A program made the position numbers and the translations under genes. DNA of 64,000 nt from Streptomyces natalensis ATCC 27448 (lineage in GTDB: Bacteria > Actinomycetota > Actinomycetes > Streptomycetales > Streptomycetaceae), in contig NZ_JRKI01000026.1 in NCBI RefSeq assembly GCF_000935125.1, positions 434,001 to 498,000 on the forward strand, written 5' to 3'. Positions 52,009-61,022 of this stretch are shown here, in pieces (the stretch's first letter is position 1; every line of letters starts with the position of its first letter). The notes under the pieces were generated by a model. The model was given only the letters and a program-made list of their open reading frames with translations. It did no database searches and had not been told where the DNA came from.

Positions 52009-52977
52009 TCATGCTGTTTCGTGGTGGAGGGAGTCCAGGACGGTGAGTTCGTCCTCGGAGAGGCGCAGGGAGCCGGCGGCCACGTTCTGGGTGAGGTGGT
52101 CGGGGTCGCCGGTGCCGGGGATGGCCAGGACGTGAGGGCCGCGGTGCAGTGTCCACGCCAGCCGGATCTGAGCTGCGCTCACCCCGCGGGCGCGGGCGAT
52201 GGCGTGCACTTTGCTGCTGTCGTTGGTGGTCGCGCCGGCCGTGCGTCCGGTGCTGGCGATCGAGTAGAACGGCACGAACGCGACGCGTTGTTCACCGCAG
52301 GTGCGCAGGAACTCCTTCTGCTCAGGCGATGCGCCGATGCCGTACATGTTCTGGACGCAGACCACCGGTGCGATGGCCTGGGCCTCGGCGAGGTGGTGGG
52401 GGCGGACGTTGGACAGGCCCAGATGTCGGATGAGCCCGGCATCGCGCAGGTCGGCCAGGGCGCCGAATCGCTCGGCGATCGAATCGGTTCCCACGATGCG
52501 CAGGTTCACGACGTCCAGGTGGTCGCGGCCGAGCTGGCGCAGATTCTCCTCCACCTGGCCGCGCAACTGCTGAGGAGTGGCATGGGGCAGCCAATTGCCT
52601 GAGGGGTCTCGGCCCGGTCCGACCTTGGTGACGATGACGAGGTCACCGGGGTAGGGGGACAGCGCCTGGTTGATCAGCTCGTTGGCCGACCGGAGCGGCG
52701 AGAAGTAGAACGCGGCGGTGTCGACGTGGTTCACACCGAGCTCGACCGCGCGGCGCAGCACCCGGATCGCCTGGTCATGGTCGCGCGAAGCGGCCTCGGG
52801 CACCAGCGCCTCCCCGTGCTGCGGCAGCCGCATCATGCCGAAGCCGATGCGGTTGACCACCAAGTCGCCGAGTGTCCAGGTGCCTGATGCCGCTGCTGTG
52901 ATCGTGTCCGAAGTCATGTGCGAGGTCATGCCGGAAGGATCTCCACCGGATACAGTGGCCGCCACTGATTCAGACAT
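52009..52977 (-). CDS. Aldo/keto reductase
   Basis: A 322-aa AKR. Start ATG 52977 with AGGA eight nt upstream. The TIM-barrel motifs are NRIGFGMMRLP, GVNHVDTAAFYFSPLRSANE (Asp and Tyr of the tetrad), VIVTKVGPGRDP (Lys), HLDVVNLRIVG (where the tetrad His usually occurs as xLH; here Leu-Arg), GLSNVRPHHLAEA and VLAIPGTGDPDHLTQNV for NADPH. The missing tetrad His is noteworthy but occurs in some AKR subfamilies. It is divergent from an ArsR-type gene only 15 nt away, a classical regulator/target pair. Confidence 0.92.
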   Translation of the reverse strand: MSESVAATVSGGDPSGMTSHMTSDTITAAASGTWTLGDLVVNRIGFGMMRLPQHGEALVPEAASRDHDQAIRVLRRAVELGVNHVDTAAFYFSPLRSANELINQALSPYPGDLVIVTKVGPGRDPSGNWLPHATPQQLRGQVEENLRQLGRDHLDVVNLRIVGTDSIAERFGALADLRDAGLIRHLGLSNVRPHHLAEAQAIAPVVCVQNMYGIGASPEQKEFLRTCGEQRVAFVPFYSIASTGRTAGATTNDSSKVHAIARARGVSAAQIRLAWTLHRGPHVLAIPGTGDPDHLTQNVAAGSLRLSEDELTVLDSLHHETA

Positions 52978-52992
52978 GCGTGAATCCTGGGG

Positions 52993-53994
52993 GTGGTCTT
53001 CCTGGCGGAACTGGCGTTCTCGGCCAGTGATCTGGCGCAGGTGCGGTTCGCCGTCTCGCCGATGTGGCAGGTGGTGACCAGCTATCGGCTGCTGTCCAAC
53101 CACGCCTCCGCAACCCCTGTCCATCGCCCCTGGATCCAGCAGGTCCAGCCACGCGCGGCGGCCGCCGGGCTGGACCGGGGCTGGCTTGCGGAGCTGATCC
53201 CGCCGTCGGGTTTTTTTCCGTACTTCCTCAACCCAGCCCCCGCCGGGCCGGCCCCGGCGCTCGACACGGAGCTGGCCGCCATCCAGAACGCCCCCATCGA
53301 CCGGGTCCGCCACGACCTCGATCACCTGGAGTACCACCAGAAACGTCTCGGCCCCCGACTGCGGTCTCTGCACCACGACCCGCACGCCCGCCTGGCCCGC
53401 CTGGCCCAAGAAATCCGCACATACTGGGAGCTGGCCCTCGCCCCCTACTGGGCACGCATCCGCGCGGTGCTCGACACCGACATCTTCCACCGGGCCCGCC
53501 AGGTCGCCGAACACGGCGCGGGCCACGTACTCAACGACCTGCACACTGCCGTGACATGGGACGGCAGCGCGCTGCAACTGAGCCGCCGGAGCAGGCCCCT
53601 TTCCCGCACCACAGCGGGCCCGGGGCTGTTGCTGGTCCCCTCCGCCTTCACCGGCCCACGACTGCCCACCCGAGTCGCACCGCCCGAACCACCACAACTC
53701 GCCTATCCAGCACGCGGCATCGGATCACTATGGGCCCCCGAGCCCACAACCGGCACCGACGCGCTCGCCGCGGTACTCGGCCGCTCACGAACCCGCCTGC
53801 TGGCCGAACTGGACACCCCGGCCTCCACCACCCAACTGGCACACCGCACCGGCCTGTCCCCGGCCGGGGTATCCCAATACCTGACCGCGTTGCGAAGCGC
53901 GGGCCTGGTCAGCGCCCACAGAGCCGGCCGCTCCGTCCTCTACGCCCGCACCACCGCCGCCGAAACCCTCCTCAAGGCCGCCTCCTCCACCTGA
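52993..53994 (+). CDS. ArsR-family (DUF5937-type) transcriptional regulator
   Basis: A 333-aa protein from GTG 52993. Residues 1-240 are an unassigned N-terminal domain starting with FLAELAFSASDLAQVRFAVS and MWQVVTSYRLL, common to a large actinobacterial regulator family. The C-terminal part has the winged HTH: LGRSRTRLLAELDTPASTTQ, LAHRTGLSPAGVSQYLTALR and SAGLVSAHRAGRSVLYART. It shares a 15-bp divergent intergenic spacer with the aldo/keto reductase gene and probably represses it and itself. Confidence 0.9.
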   Translation: MVFLAELAFSASDLAQVRFAVSPMWQVVTSYRLLSNHASATPVHRPWIQQVQPRAAAAGLDRGWLAELIPPSGFFPYFLNPAPAGPAPALDTELAAIQNAPIDRVRHDLDHLEYHQKRLGPRLRSLHHDPHARLARLAQEIRTYWELALAPYWARIRAVLDTDIFHRARQVAEHGAGHVLNDLHTAVTWDGSALQLSRRSRPLSRTTAGPGLLLVPSAFTGPRLPTRVAPPEPPQLAYPARGIGSLWAPEPTTGTDALAAVLGRSRTRLLAELDTPASTTQLAHRTGLSPAGVSQYLTALRSAGLVSAHRAGRSVLYARTTAAETLLKAASST

Positions 53995-54228
53995 GGCTCG
54001 GGTCAACCCCCGAAGGACTTCTGGAGCTGACCACTTAGGTGTCACTACCACCAGTACGAGATCGCCCCACGCACGACCAGGTCCGCGCCTGGCGTGCGGA
54101 GATCGGGCAGCTGGTAGGGGAACTAGCGCAATGACTGTTCGTCACCATCCGTTCTCTGACAGTTGTTTCAACGGGGTACGGGCGCGGGCCCGTAGCGGCG
54201 TCCCGTGGGCGCCGCAGGGAGGATGCGC

Positions 54229-54480
54229 ATGAGCACCACCACACGCGATGAGGTCATTGCCATCGAGCAGAAGGCGGTGGACCATGCGTACGAGTGCTAC
54301 GGCGCGCGTCTGGCCGAGATGAGCGGGACGTCGGCCGCCACGGCATCGGCTGCGGCTCTTGGCGCCGGGCCGCTGGACGCCCGCCTGGCGACCGCTCGCG
54401 AGCTATACGACAGGGCGGACACGGGCCCGACTGCGGTCACGCTGCTCGGACTCCTCGCGACGGCCACGCCGCCGCCTCCC
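54229..54480 (+). pseudogene. HelD/HelR-like N-terminal remnant
   Basis: With an AGGGAGG ribosome site, the ATG at 54229 begins a frame reading TRDEVIAIEQKAVDHAYECY and LDARLATARELYDR, like the coiled-coil start of HelD-type RNA polymerase recycling helicases in actinobacteria. After about 65 residues it loses similarity and continues as low-complexity Pro/Arg sequence; no Walker A is present. The family call is moderate. Confidence 0.45.
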
Positions 54481-54934
54481 GCCGGGAGCTCGACCAAGAT
54501 CACCGGCAGCCGCCGCGCCCCGGCCGACTGGCCGCCCTGCACACCCACTGGCAGCGCACCACCCCGCCCGCCGCTCCATCGTCAGCTCGCGCATCGCGCC
54601 CCCCGTCGCCAACCGGGCCCTCCCCTCACCACCACTCCCCCGCGCGCGTAGCGCGATATGGACACTCCGTGCGCGGCAGGCCGTGAAGAGGTCTAGGGCA
54701 TGGCGCGGCACGGGCCGGACGCAGTGTCCTCATGGGGAACTCGCCATCTCTCCGCTCCGGAGCGCGTGTGGAGCGAGCGCCGACGGGACCTGGAGAACAG
54801 GACCGGGCCAGCTCATGGCCGTGTCCGTCTGCGCGAAGGTCACGGTGCCGGTGGCGGGCGCTGAATGGGCACCACGCCAGGGAGTTACCAATAGGTAGCC
54901 GACGATAATTACGATTGCCGGCGGTAATGTGTGA
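54481..54934. other. Region without a gene
   Basis: Open frames are Pro/Arg-rich and motif-free. A somewhat AT-rich stretch lies at 54880-54930. Confidence 0.4.
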
Positions 54935-55753
54935 TCAACATGCGTCTGACCAGGGGGGTTTGATGGGCGTAGGAGTTGAACTCGTCGAGATGGTGGACGC
55001 CGAGCTCGTCGACGACAAGAACTTCGCGACCACCAACCGGCATCGCGGGCTGCCGTCGGGGCGTCGGCCAAGCTCCGGAAGCGCGTGCAGCCGTACATCG
55101 AATCCGGTCCGGGCCAACTCCGCGCGCACATCCGCGAGACGGAACGTCCGGTAGTACATGACGAAGCGCGGGCGCCATAGCGCGTTACGGACCCGCATCG
55201 CCGCGTCGAAGGCAAGCAATGTGCAGTAGCCGGGCGTCCCTGGACGGGCCGGCGCAACGATCGGGAACACGAACCGGCCACCAGGGCGCAGCACGGAGTG
55301 AACCTGTGCGAACAGCTCCGGTCGGTCCCGGGGCAGGAAGTGCCCGAACGCGCCAAAGCTCACCACGAGATCGAAGACCGGCCCGAAGGGGAGGGACCGC
55401 GCATCCGCCCGTACCCACTCCACGCGCGGTCCGGCGTCGGTCGTCCGTTCACGGGAACGGCCCACCGCGAGCATCCCCGCACTGATATCGACCCCGGTGA
55501 CCCGCTCCCGGCACACCTGGCGCAGTACGCCCATACCGGCGCCGGTACCGCAGCACAGGTCGAGGCCGCTGTCGAACGGGCCGAGCGTGCGCAGTACGCG
55601 GGAGACGGGAGCCAGCACCGACTCAGGGGTCCGGAACGGAGTGGCGTCGAATGTGGGGGCGAGCAGGTCATAGCCGCGCTCGACGGAGGACATTGCCTGG
55701 ACGGCGAGTTCACGGAACGTGGGGCCTTGGGGTGCGAACATCGCACTCAGCAT
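54935..55753 (-). CDS. Class I SAM-dependent methyltransferase
   Basis: A 272-aa protein. Motif I is SGLDLCCGTGAGMGVL (near residue 65), motif II region GVDISAGMLAVGR, motif post-I VRADARSLPFGPVFDLVVSF and motif III SVLRPGGRFVF. It resembles small-molecule methyltransferases of the UbiE/BioC type. ATG 55753 and ATG 55741 are both possible starts; neither has a strong ribosome site. The last 40 residues are Ser/Thr-rich (SSTSSASTISTSSTPTP), perhaps an overrun caused by loss of the original stop. Substrate unknown. Confidence 0.85.
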   Translation of the reverse strand: MLSAMFAPQGPTFRELAVQAMSSVERGYDLLAPTFDATPFRTPESVLAPVSRVLRTLGPFDSGLDLCCGTGAGMGVLRQVCRERVTGVDISAGMLAVGRSRERTTDAGPRVEWVRADARSLPFGPVFDLVVSFGAFGHFLPRDRPELFAQVHSVLRPGGRFVFPIVAPARPGTPGYCTLLAFDAAMRVRNALWRPRFVMYYRTFRLADVRAELARTGFDVRLHALPELGRRPDGSPRCRLVVAKFLSSTSSASTISTSSTPTPIKPPWSDAC

Positions 55754-55865
55754 AGGCCCGGTCAGATCCGCGCGATGTCACCGACGACAGGCAAGGATCC
55801 GGCGGGCAGACACCCGCATGCGCTCCAGGACGGGCTAGGCCCTGGCCCGTAAGCCCGTCAGCCCG

Positions 55866-56693
55866 TCAGGTCTGCTTCCTGAACGCCCGCTGGGCCAGCA
55901 GGTCGTCGGCCGGGAGCACGGCCCCCTCCTGCTCGGTGGCCGGAGCTTCTTCGGCCCGGAAGGTACGGTCCTCCAGGCTGGGGCTGACCAGGCGCTCCGC
56001 ATATGGCGAGCGGGGATGGGCGGCGAGCACGCGCAGTCGGCCATCACCCGAGCCGCGCGGGGAGAGCGGCACCACCGCAACCGAGCGGCCCTCCTCGTCC
56101 GTCACGAACAGCTCGAAGTCGTCGTAGCGGAAGTGGTCAATGTCCACGATCGGCTTCGGGTAGTGGTGGTACCCGGCCGATTTCGGGAGCACCCCGGAGT
56201 GGGTACCGGCGGGCAGCGGCACCGAGGCGTTGAATATCGAGTCCGTCCACTCGGCCACCTGCTCGGCAGTCTCTATGGGGGTGTCCAGCAGCCGTTGACC
56301 GTCGTCGTAGCCGAAGCTCTCATATCCGGGCAGGGTGTCCGGGAACGCTCCGACCACCCGGACCGCGCAGCGGCGGATGCGGTCCACCTTCGCCGGGTCC
56401 GCGCAGAATTGCGCCGACCACTCGATGCCGAGCGGCAGAAGCAGGCACAGCCAGCCGTCGCTGTCCTTGACCCACACTCCGCCGCCGTGGTGGTCCTGGT
56501 AGGGGCCGGGCGCGAACGCCCAGTCATCCGTTGTCCCGACGAGCTTGACCATCAGCTTGCGGCTCGCCCGGTACTGGGAGCTTTCGGAACGCGGCGGGTG
56601 ATCCGCCACAGAGATGGTCCACGGGAAGTCTTCGTGCTCTCCGTGCTCTCCGTGCTCTCCGTGCTCTGGGTGTGACGGTTCCGGACTGTTCAT
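55866..56693 (-). CDS. DUF6424-like hypothetical protein
   Basis: A 275-aa soluble protein with DDWAFAPGPYQDHHGGGVWV, LLPLGIEWSAQFCADPAKVD, EWTDSIFNASVPLP, SAGYHHYPKPIVDIDHFRYD and VVPLSPRGSGDGR. I recall this arrangement as the DUF6424 family of Streptomyces, with no known function. The many His, Asp and Tyr (HHGGG, YHHYP) would allow a metal site. The N-terminus contains the repeated phrase EHG encoded by a 9-bp DNA repeat. It is monocistronic. Confidence 0.75.
   Translation of the reverse strand: MNSPEPSHPEHGEHGEHGEHEDFPWTISVADHPPRSESSQYRASRKLMVKLVGTTDDWAFAPGPYQDHHGGGVWVKDSDGWLCLLLPLGIEWSAQFCADPAKVDRIRRCAVRVVGAFPDTLPGYESFGYDDGQRLLDTPIETAEQVAEWTDSIFNASVPLPAGTHSGVLPKSAGYHHYPKPIVDIDHFRYDDFELFVTDEEGRSVAVVPLSPRGSGDGRLRVLAAHPRSPYAERLVSPSLEDRTFRAEEAPATEQEGAVLPADDLLAQRAFRKQT
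56632..56667. repeat. 9-bp tandem repeat, four units, within the DUF6424-like gene
   Basis: CCGTGCTCT is repeated four times on the plus strand (first unit imperfect). On the coding strand it gives Glu-His-Gly repeats near residue 12. The unit is a multiple of three, so slippage would change length without a frameshift. Confidence 0.9.
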
Positions 56694-57144
56694 GGCGATC
56701 CCCTTGGTGAAAGTCCCCGCTGCTCGGGAAGCAAACTCGCCTCCCGAAGGTCAGGGGCATGTGGGCCGTTGGCAGAAAACTGGGAACCGGGAGGAAGTAA
56801 CGCCCCACCGAAATCGGGCCACGGTACCGTCGACTACAGGACGTGCAACTGCACGCGAGAGTTTCAGGTGAATCACTCTACGGGGCGATCTCCCGGTTTT
56901 ATCCGAGATGATTCCGCACCCCTGCCACCTGGGCTTCGGTTGATTCGATGCGGCGAAAATTGAAGCCACTAGCGCGTCAGCCGCTCGGTGTGACGGTCAT
57001 CGACCACCCGGTTGCCAACTCTTGGAATGTGCGGCGTGGGGCGTAAACCGTCCCCTATGCGCGATGCTACCTCTGGCCTGGAAGTCGTGCCTGCCTGGGC
57101 GAGGTGACCGCGCGTGCCGGATGACGTGCTGCGGGAGCCCGCCA
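56694..57144. other. Region without a gene
   Basis: No gene recognised. Part is AT-richer than the average (56860-56960), possibly the promoter of the DUF6424-like gene and old mobile-element DNA. Confidence 0.4.
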
Positions 57145-57315
57145 GCGCAACGCGAAGCAATCGAAAAGGCGGCAGCCGCGATCTGCCGCGCAAACGGCTG
57201 GCACGACGGCAGCATGATCGGCCACCTGGAGTGGGAGCCCGGCAAGATCGATCCCAAAGGATTCACGATGGACGGCATGCGCGCGCCGATCGCCAGGCGC
57301 CTCGCCGCCCACTGA
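57145..57315 (+). pseudogene. Phage-type N-acetylmuramoyl-L-alanine amidase remnant (C-terminal end)
   Basis: The frame reads AQREAIEKAAAAICRANGWH, SMIGHLEWEPGKIDPKGFTM and ARRLAAH, and stops. HLEWEPGKIDP is a typical ending of actinophage/prophage endolysin amidases. The catalytic part is missing. It runs into a P450 remnant 50 bp later. Confidence 0.6.
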
Positions 57316-57365
57316 GGAACCAACCAAAAATCCGACTGGCCGACATTCCGGCCTGGCGCCTCGTC

Positions 57366-57683
57366 GGACCGTTCTACGACCGGGCCCGTGAAATCGTCAG
57401 CGAGGGCCTCGCCACGTGCCCACACAGCCGGCACCGGCGCCGGCGCAGGCTGTGCCAGCCATCGTTCCAGGCCGACCGGTACCCCGGTTACGCCGCAGCG
57501 ATGTCGGCAGCGGCCCAGGGCGTGGCCGCAAGCTGGCACGACGGGCAAGTCCTCGACGTGGTCCCTGAGATGACGGCGCTGACCGCCCGGTCGACCGTGG
57601 AGACCATCCTCGTCACGGCATGGAAGCCGCACACCTTGCACGCGTTCCTCGACGGCCTCACGGTCCTGCTGGAGGGGGTCGTA
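57366..57683 (+). pseudogene. Third cytochrome P450 remnant (internal fragment)
   Basis: No start. It reads GPFYDRAREIVSEGLATCPH, HRRRRRLCQPSFQADRYPGY, ASWHDGQVLDVVPEMTALTA and LDGLTVLLEGVV, which aligns with residues about 70-175 of the intact P450 at 3195-4523 (HRRQRRLVHPAF, RSWRDGQVIDAVASM, LTAVVRGIF). I-helix, ExxR and heme region are absent. It is 53 kb away from its relatives. Confidence 0.8.
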
Positions 57684-57775
57684 CCGAACTCGGACAGACG
57701 ACCGCTCAGCGGCAGCGACGCTCCCAGTGTGAATCCCTCAATGAGTCCCGGACAAGCCGGACAAGTACGTCGGCG

Positions 57776-58588
57776 TCAGGGCAGGTCGATCGGAAGCTGG
57801 AGTCCGTCCAGTACGTGTGCACAGGGGCACTCCCGTTCCTTGGGAAGGAGCTTCACCGCCTCGAGAATCACCCCGCGCAGGCGCTCGGTGTTCTCGGCGA
57901 AGACCTTGAAGACGTCCTCCTGGGAGACGCTGTCGTGCGCGTCGATTCCCGCGTCGAGGTCTGTCACCAGGGCGATGGAGGTGTAGCAGAGCCCCAGTTC
58001 CCGGGCAAGCACGGCTTCCGGGTGGCCGGTCATGTTCACCAGGGTCCAGCCCGCTGCGGCGAACCACTGGGATTCGGCTCGTGTGGAGAAGCGAGGTCCT
58101 TCGACCACGACCATCGTGCCGCCGTCGTGGGCCTCGCTGCCCGCCTCCGCCGCGGCCTTCAGGACGGCGGTGCGCCCGTGGCCGCAGTACGGGTCCGCGA
58201 AGGACACATGGACAGCGCCCTCGTCGTAGAAGGTCTGTACCCGACCGCTGGTCCGGTCGACCAACTGGTCGGGGATGACCAGGGTGCCCGGACCCAGGTC
58301 CCGGCGCAGCGACCCCACTGCGCAGGGTGCCAGTATCCGGCGCACGCCCAGCGAGCGCAGCGCCCACAGGTTCGCCCGATAGTTGATCGTGTGCGGCGCG
58401 TACTGGTGATGGCGGCCGTGGCGAGGCAGGAAGGCCACATGCCGACCCCCGATGGTTCCGACGGAGATCGTGTCGGAGGGATTCCCGTAGGGAGTCTCGA
58501 CCGTCACCTGCTCCGCACCGCTGAGCAGTTCGTAGAAGCCGCTCCCTCCGATGACGCCGATATCCGCGCGGTTCTCTGCTTGGGTCAT
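57776..58588 (-). CDS. mtnP: 5'-methylthioadenosine phosphorylase (MTAP/PNP family)
   Basis: A 270-aa enzyme from ATG 58588. Motifs: IGVIGGSGFYELLSGAEQV (phosphate loop GGSG), VAFLPRHGRHHQYAPHTINY RANLWALRSLGV-type core, ILAPCAVGSLRRDLGPGTLV, and TMVVVEGPRFSTRAESQWFA with VNMTGHPEAVLARELGLCYT (MTG substrate motif) and ALVTDLDAGI. It cleaves methylthioadenosine to adenine and methylthioribose-1-phosphate in methionine salvage. No other salvage gene is nearby. Confidence 0.93.
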   Translation of the reverse strand: MTQAENRADIGVIGGSGFYELLSGAEQVTVETPYGNPSDTISVGTIGGRHVAFLPRHGRHHQYAPHTINYRANLWALRSLGVRRILAPCAVGSLRRDLGPGTLVIPDQLVDRTSGRVQTFYDEGAVHVSFADPYCGHGRTAVLKAAAEAGSEAHDGGTMVVVEGPRFSTRAESQWFAAAGWTLVNMTGHPEAVLARELGLCYTSIALVTDLDAGIDAHDSVSQEDVFKVFAENTERLRGVILEAVKLLPKERECPCAHVLDGLQLPIDLP

Positions 58589-58776
58589 GCTTCTTCTGTT
58601 CCCTTCATCAGATTGCTCAGTTGTCATCAGATTGCTCAGTTGCTGTTCGTTCAGCGCCCGGATCGTCAGGTGCCCGGCCATGGTGAAGGGACGTGGCCCG
58701 TCCCGCTTCCGCATGCCGGCCTTCAGACCTCCGGGACCGGTGCGGCACCGGTGCGCCGCCTGTCAGCCGGCTCAAC

Positions 58777-60243
58777 TCACGCGGGCCGACACCTCCCTGG
58801 GCGCCGGTCATCCAGAGGTTGCCGTGCCGGGGCGGCGCGCAGGCAGGCCCCGAGAGCGACGCACACGGCGGCCGTGCCGTACGCCCACGCCTGGAGGGGG
58901 AAGCCGGGCAGCAGTCGGCCGCCGAGGTAGAGGACGGTGCCGGCGAGGGTGGCGGTCAGCCACTCCCAGCGGCCGTCGAGCGCGACGAGGCCGACGACGA
59001 GCAGCGAGTACCAGGGGTAGCTGGGTGAGACCAGCAGCAAGGAGGTGCCGGTCAGCAAGAGGGCACCGCGCCAGGGGCGGGCCGGGTCGCCGCGCCGCCA
59101 CACGTGGAGGGCGGTCAGCGCGAGCACCACGATGGCGGTCATTTCTGCGGCGGCGTCCGGCAGCAGCAGCCGGAGCAGGGCGAAGCGGTGCACGTCACCG
59201 GGTTCGTAGCCCTCCTCCTGGAGGTAGCCGGGCAGGTAGCCCAGGACGCCCGTGCCGGACGCGGCGACGTACGGCAGGTAGGCGAACGCGACCATGGCGA
59301 CCGCCGCCGATACCGTGCGCAGGACGCGGGCCGGACTGCGCTGCCCGGACAGGGCGCCCGGCAGCGCCAGAACGGGCAGCAGTTTCACGGCGATCGCGGC
59401 GCCGAGGAGTGCGCCACGGCGGGCCCCCGCGGTGGCGGTGCCGAGGGCGAGCACGGTGAGCAGGACGCCGAGGGTGTCGATGTGGGCGTTGTTGACCGCT
59501 TCGAAGGCGACGGCCGGGCACCACCCCCACAGGGCGGCGCGGGCCGGGGCCCGGCGTGGGTCGCCGCGTCGGCGCCCCACGGTGAGCAGGGCGAGGGTGG
59601 TGCCGAACGCCAGGACGGCGCCGCCGACTTGGAGTGGCTTGTGGCGGCTGTCCGGTGGTGAGAGGGCATGGACGGTGAAGTACCAGCCCTCGGCGACGGG
59701 CGGGTAAATGGTGGGGACGGCGGGGCGGTTGATGCGGACGCACAGGCCACGGTCCGTGCGGGTCAGTCCCCAGCCTGTGCAGGAGCTCCGGGCGGGAAAG
59801 AGCCAGTCGTCGCGCAGCTCGGTGAGTTCGGGTGCGGCGGGCGGGTGGGCGTACGGGGAGATCCCGGCGGCCTGGACGCGGCCGTCCCAGGCGTACCGGT
59901 ACATGTCGGTGCTGGTGCGGGGCAGCGCGGCGAGCGCGGCCAGCGCCACGGCGGCCGATCCGGCCAGGACCAGTGCGGTCGCGGCGCGCGCCGGGGCCTT
60001 GCGTACGGCCCATATCGCGGCGGCGAACAGCGTCCAGGCGACGGCGTATCCGGTCAGCAGGCGGCCGGGGTTGCTCTGGTTGTCGCCTGCGCGAACGGTG
60101 TCGAGGACGACGGCGGTGAGTGCGGCGAGGAGGACCGCGGTGACGATCGTGCTGATACGGGCCGTTGCGCGGTTCACAGGTGCGGCGGGCGGACTGGGCG
60201 GTGGCTGGGGGGATTGACGGTGTGGGGCGGCTGTGTCGCTCAT
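58777..60243 (-). CDS. Polytopic GT-C glycosyltransferase (GT87/DUF2029-like mannosyltransferase)
   Basis: A 488-aa integral membrane protein with about 11-12 hydrophobic helices. The first extracytoplasmic loop has RTSTDMYRYAWDGRVQAAGI SPYAHPP-type sequence (acidic pair Asp-x-x-Arg-Tyr-x-Trp-Asp-Gly), usual for lipid-sugar-using mannosyl- or arabinosyltransferases of actinobacteria. GAAIAVKLLPVLALPGA (Lys-Pro motif) is also typical. It should transfer a sugar from polyprenyl-phosphate outside the membrane. The ATG at 60243 overlaps the methyltransferase stop. It ends a four-gene operon that includes a GT2 enzyme likely to make the lipid-linked donor. Confidence 0.87.
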   Translation of the reverse strand: MSDTAAPHRQSPQPPPSPPAAPVNRATARISTIVTAVLLAALTAVVLDTVRAGDNQSNPGRLLTGYAVAWTLFAAAIWAVRKAPARAATALVLAGSAAVALAALAALPRTSTDMYRYAWDGRVQAAGISPYAHPPAAPELTELRDDWLFPARSSCTGWGLTRTDRGLCVRINRPAVPTIYPPVAEGWYFTVHALSPPDSRHKPLQVGGAVLAFGTTLALLTVGRRRGDPRRAPARAALWGWCPAVAFEAVNNAHIDTLGVLLTVLALGTATAGARRGALLGAAIAVKLLPVLALPGALSGQRSPARVLRTVSAAVAMVAFAYLPYVAASGTGVLGYLPGYLQEEGYEPGDVHRFALLRLLLPDAAAEMTAIVVLALTALHVWRRGDPARPWRGALLLTGTSLLLVSPSYPWYSLLVVGLVALDGRWEWLTATLAGTVLYLGGRLLPGFPLQAWAYGTAAVCVALGACLRAAPARQPLDDRRPGRCRPA

Positions 60244-61022
60244 GGGCGTTCGGGCCTTCCGGTGGCCGTGGGGTGCTCGTCGTGATGCCCGGGCTGCGGG
60301 CGGTGCAGCTCCACGAACGGGCGGCCCTCGGCCGTCCACCGGCCGGCCGGAATCCACCCCGCGGCCTCGGCGGCATACAGCAGGGCGGTGGTGCCGAGGC
60401 GAGCCCAGGGGAAGGGGCGACCGTGCCGGCCGTGGGCGTCCTCGACGCGGACGGTGAGGTGCTCGTCCACGTCGTGCGGGGCGGCCTCCGCCAGCAGGCG
60501 CCCGCCGGGCGCGACCACGGTGCGGAGGCGGACGAGGAGAGCGACCGGGTCGCCACCGATGCCGACGTTGCCGTCCATCAACAAGACGGTGCCCCAGCGG
60601 CCTTCCCCCGGCAGGCGGTCGAAGACGGACCGGCGCACGGCAGCACCCCCGTGCTGTCGGGTCCGGGCCACTGCGGCCGGGCTGACGTCCACGCCGAGCG
60701 CCCGCATGCCCTGGGCGGCCAGGCCCGCCACCAGACGTCCCGGTCCGCAGCCGACGTCGAGAACGGGGCCGGTGCAGCGGTGCAGAACGCCGGTGTCGGC
60801 GGCGTCGGGGGCGGCACACCAACGCTCGACGTCCAGCGGCAGCAGGTCCCCTTTCCCTCCGGCATCGTTCGGATGGGCCGGTCGTGACAGGCGCCGCAAG
60901 AAGAGCGGGCCGCGACCGGTGCGCAGGGCGTCGGCGTAGGGGTCGTCCGTCCACGGCTCGCCCGGATCGGCCGTCATCCACTCGGCGGGGGCAAGGTCCG
61001 TACCGCTTGCCGTGCGGCTCAT
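60240..61022 (-). CDS. Class I SAM-dependent methyltransferase
   Basis: A 260-aa protein. The SAM motif GPVLDVGCGPGRLVAGLAAQ is near residue 85, then LGVDVSPAAVARTRQ, and GTVLLMDGNVGIGGDPVALL with RTVVAPGGRLLAEA. It overlaps both neighbours by four nt (ATGA), so all four genes of the operon are translationally coupled. It may methylate a sugar or lipid of the operon's product. Confidence 0.88.
   Translation of the reverse strand: MSRTASGTDLAPAEWMTADPGEPWTDDPYADALRTGRGPLFLRRLSRPAHPNDAGGKGDLLPLDVERWCAAPDAADTGVLHRCTGPVLDVGCGPGRLVAGLAAQGMRALGVDVSPAAVARTRQHGGAAVRRSVFDRLPGEGRWGTVLLMDGNVGIGGDPVALLVRLRTVVAPGGRLLAEAAPHDVDEHLTVRVEDAHGRHGRPFPWARLGTTALLYAAEAAGWIPAGRWTAEGRPFVELHRPQPGHHDEHPTATGRPERP

Noticed and set aside
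58735..58770. Terminator after the glycosyltransferase operon
   Set aside because: ACCGGTGC and GCACCGGT form a palindrome with almost no loop; more a palindrome than a hairpin terminator.
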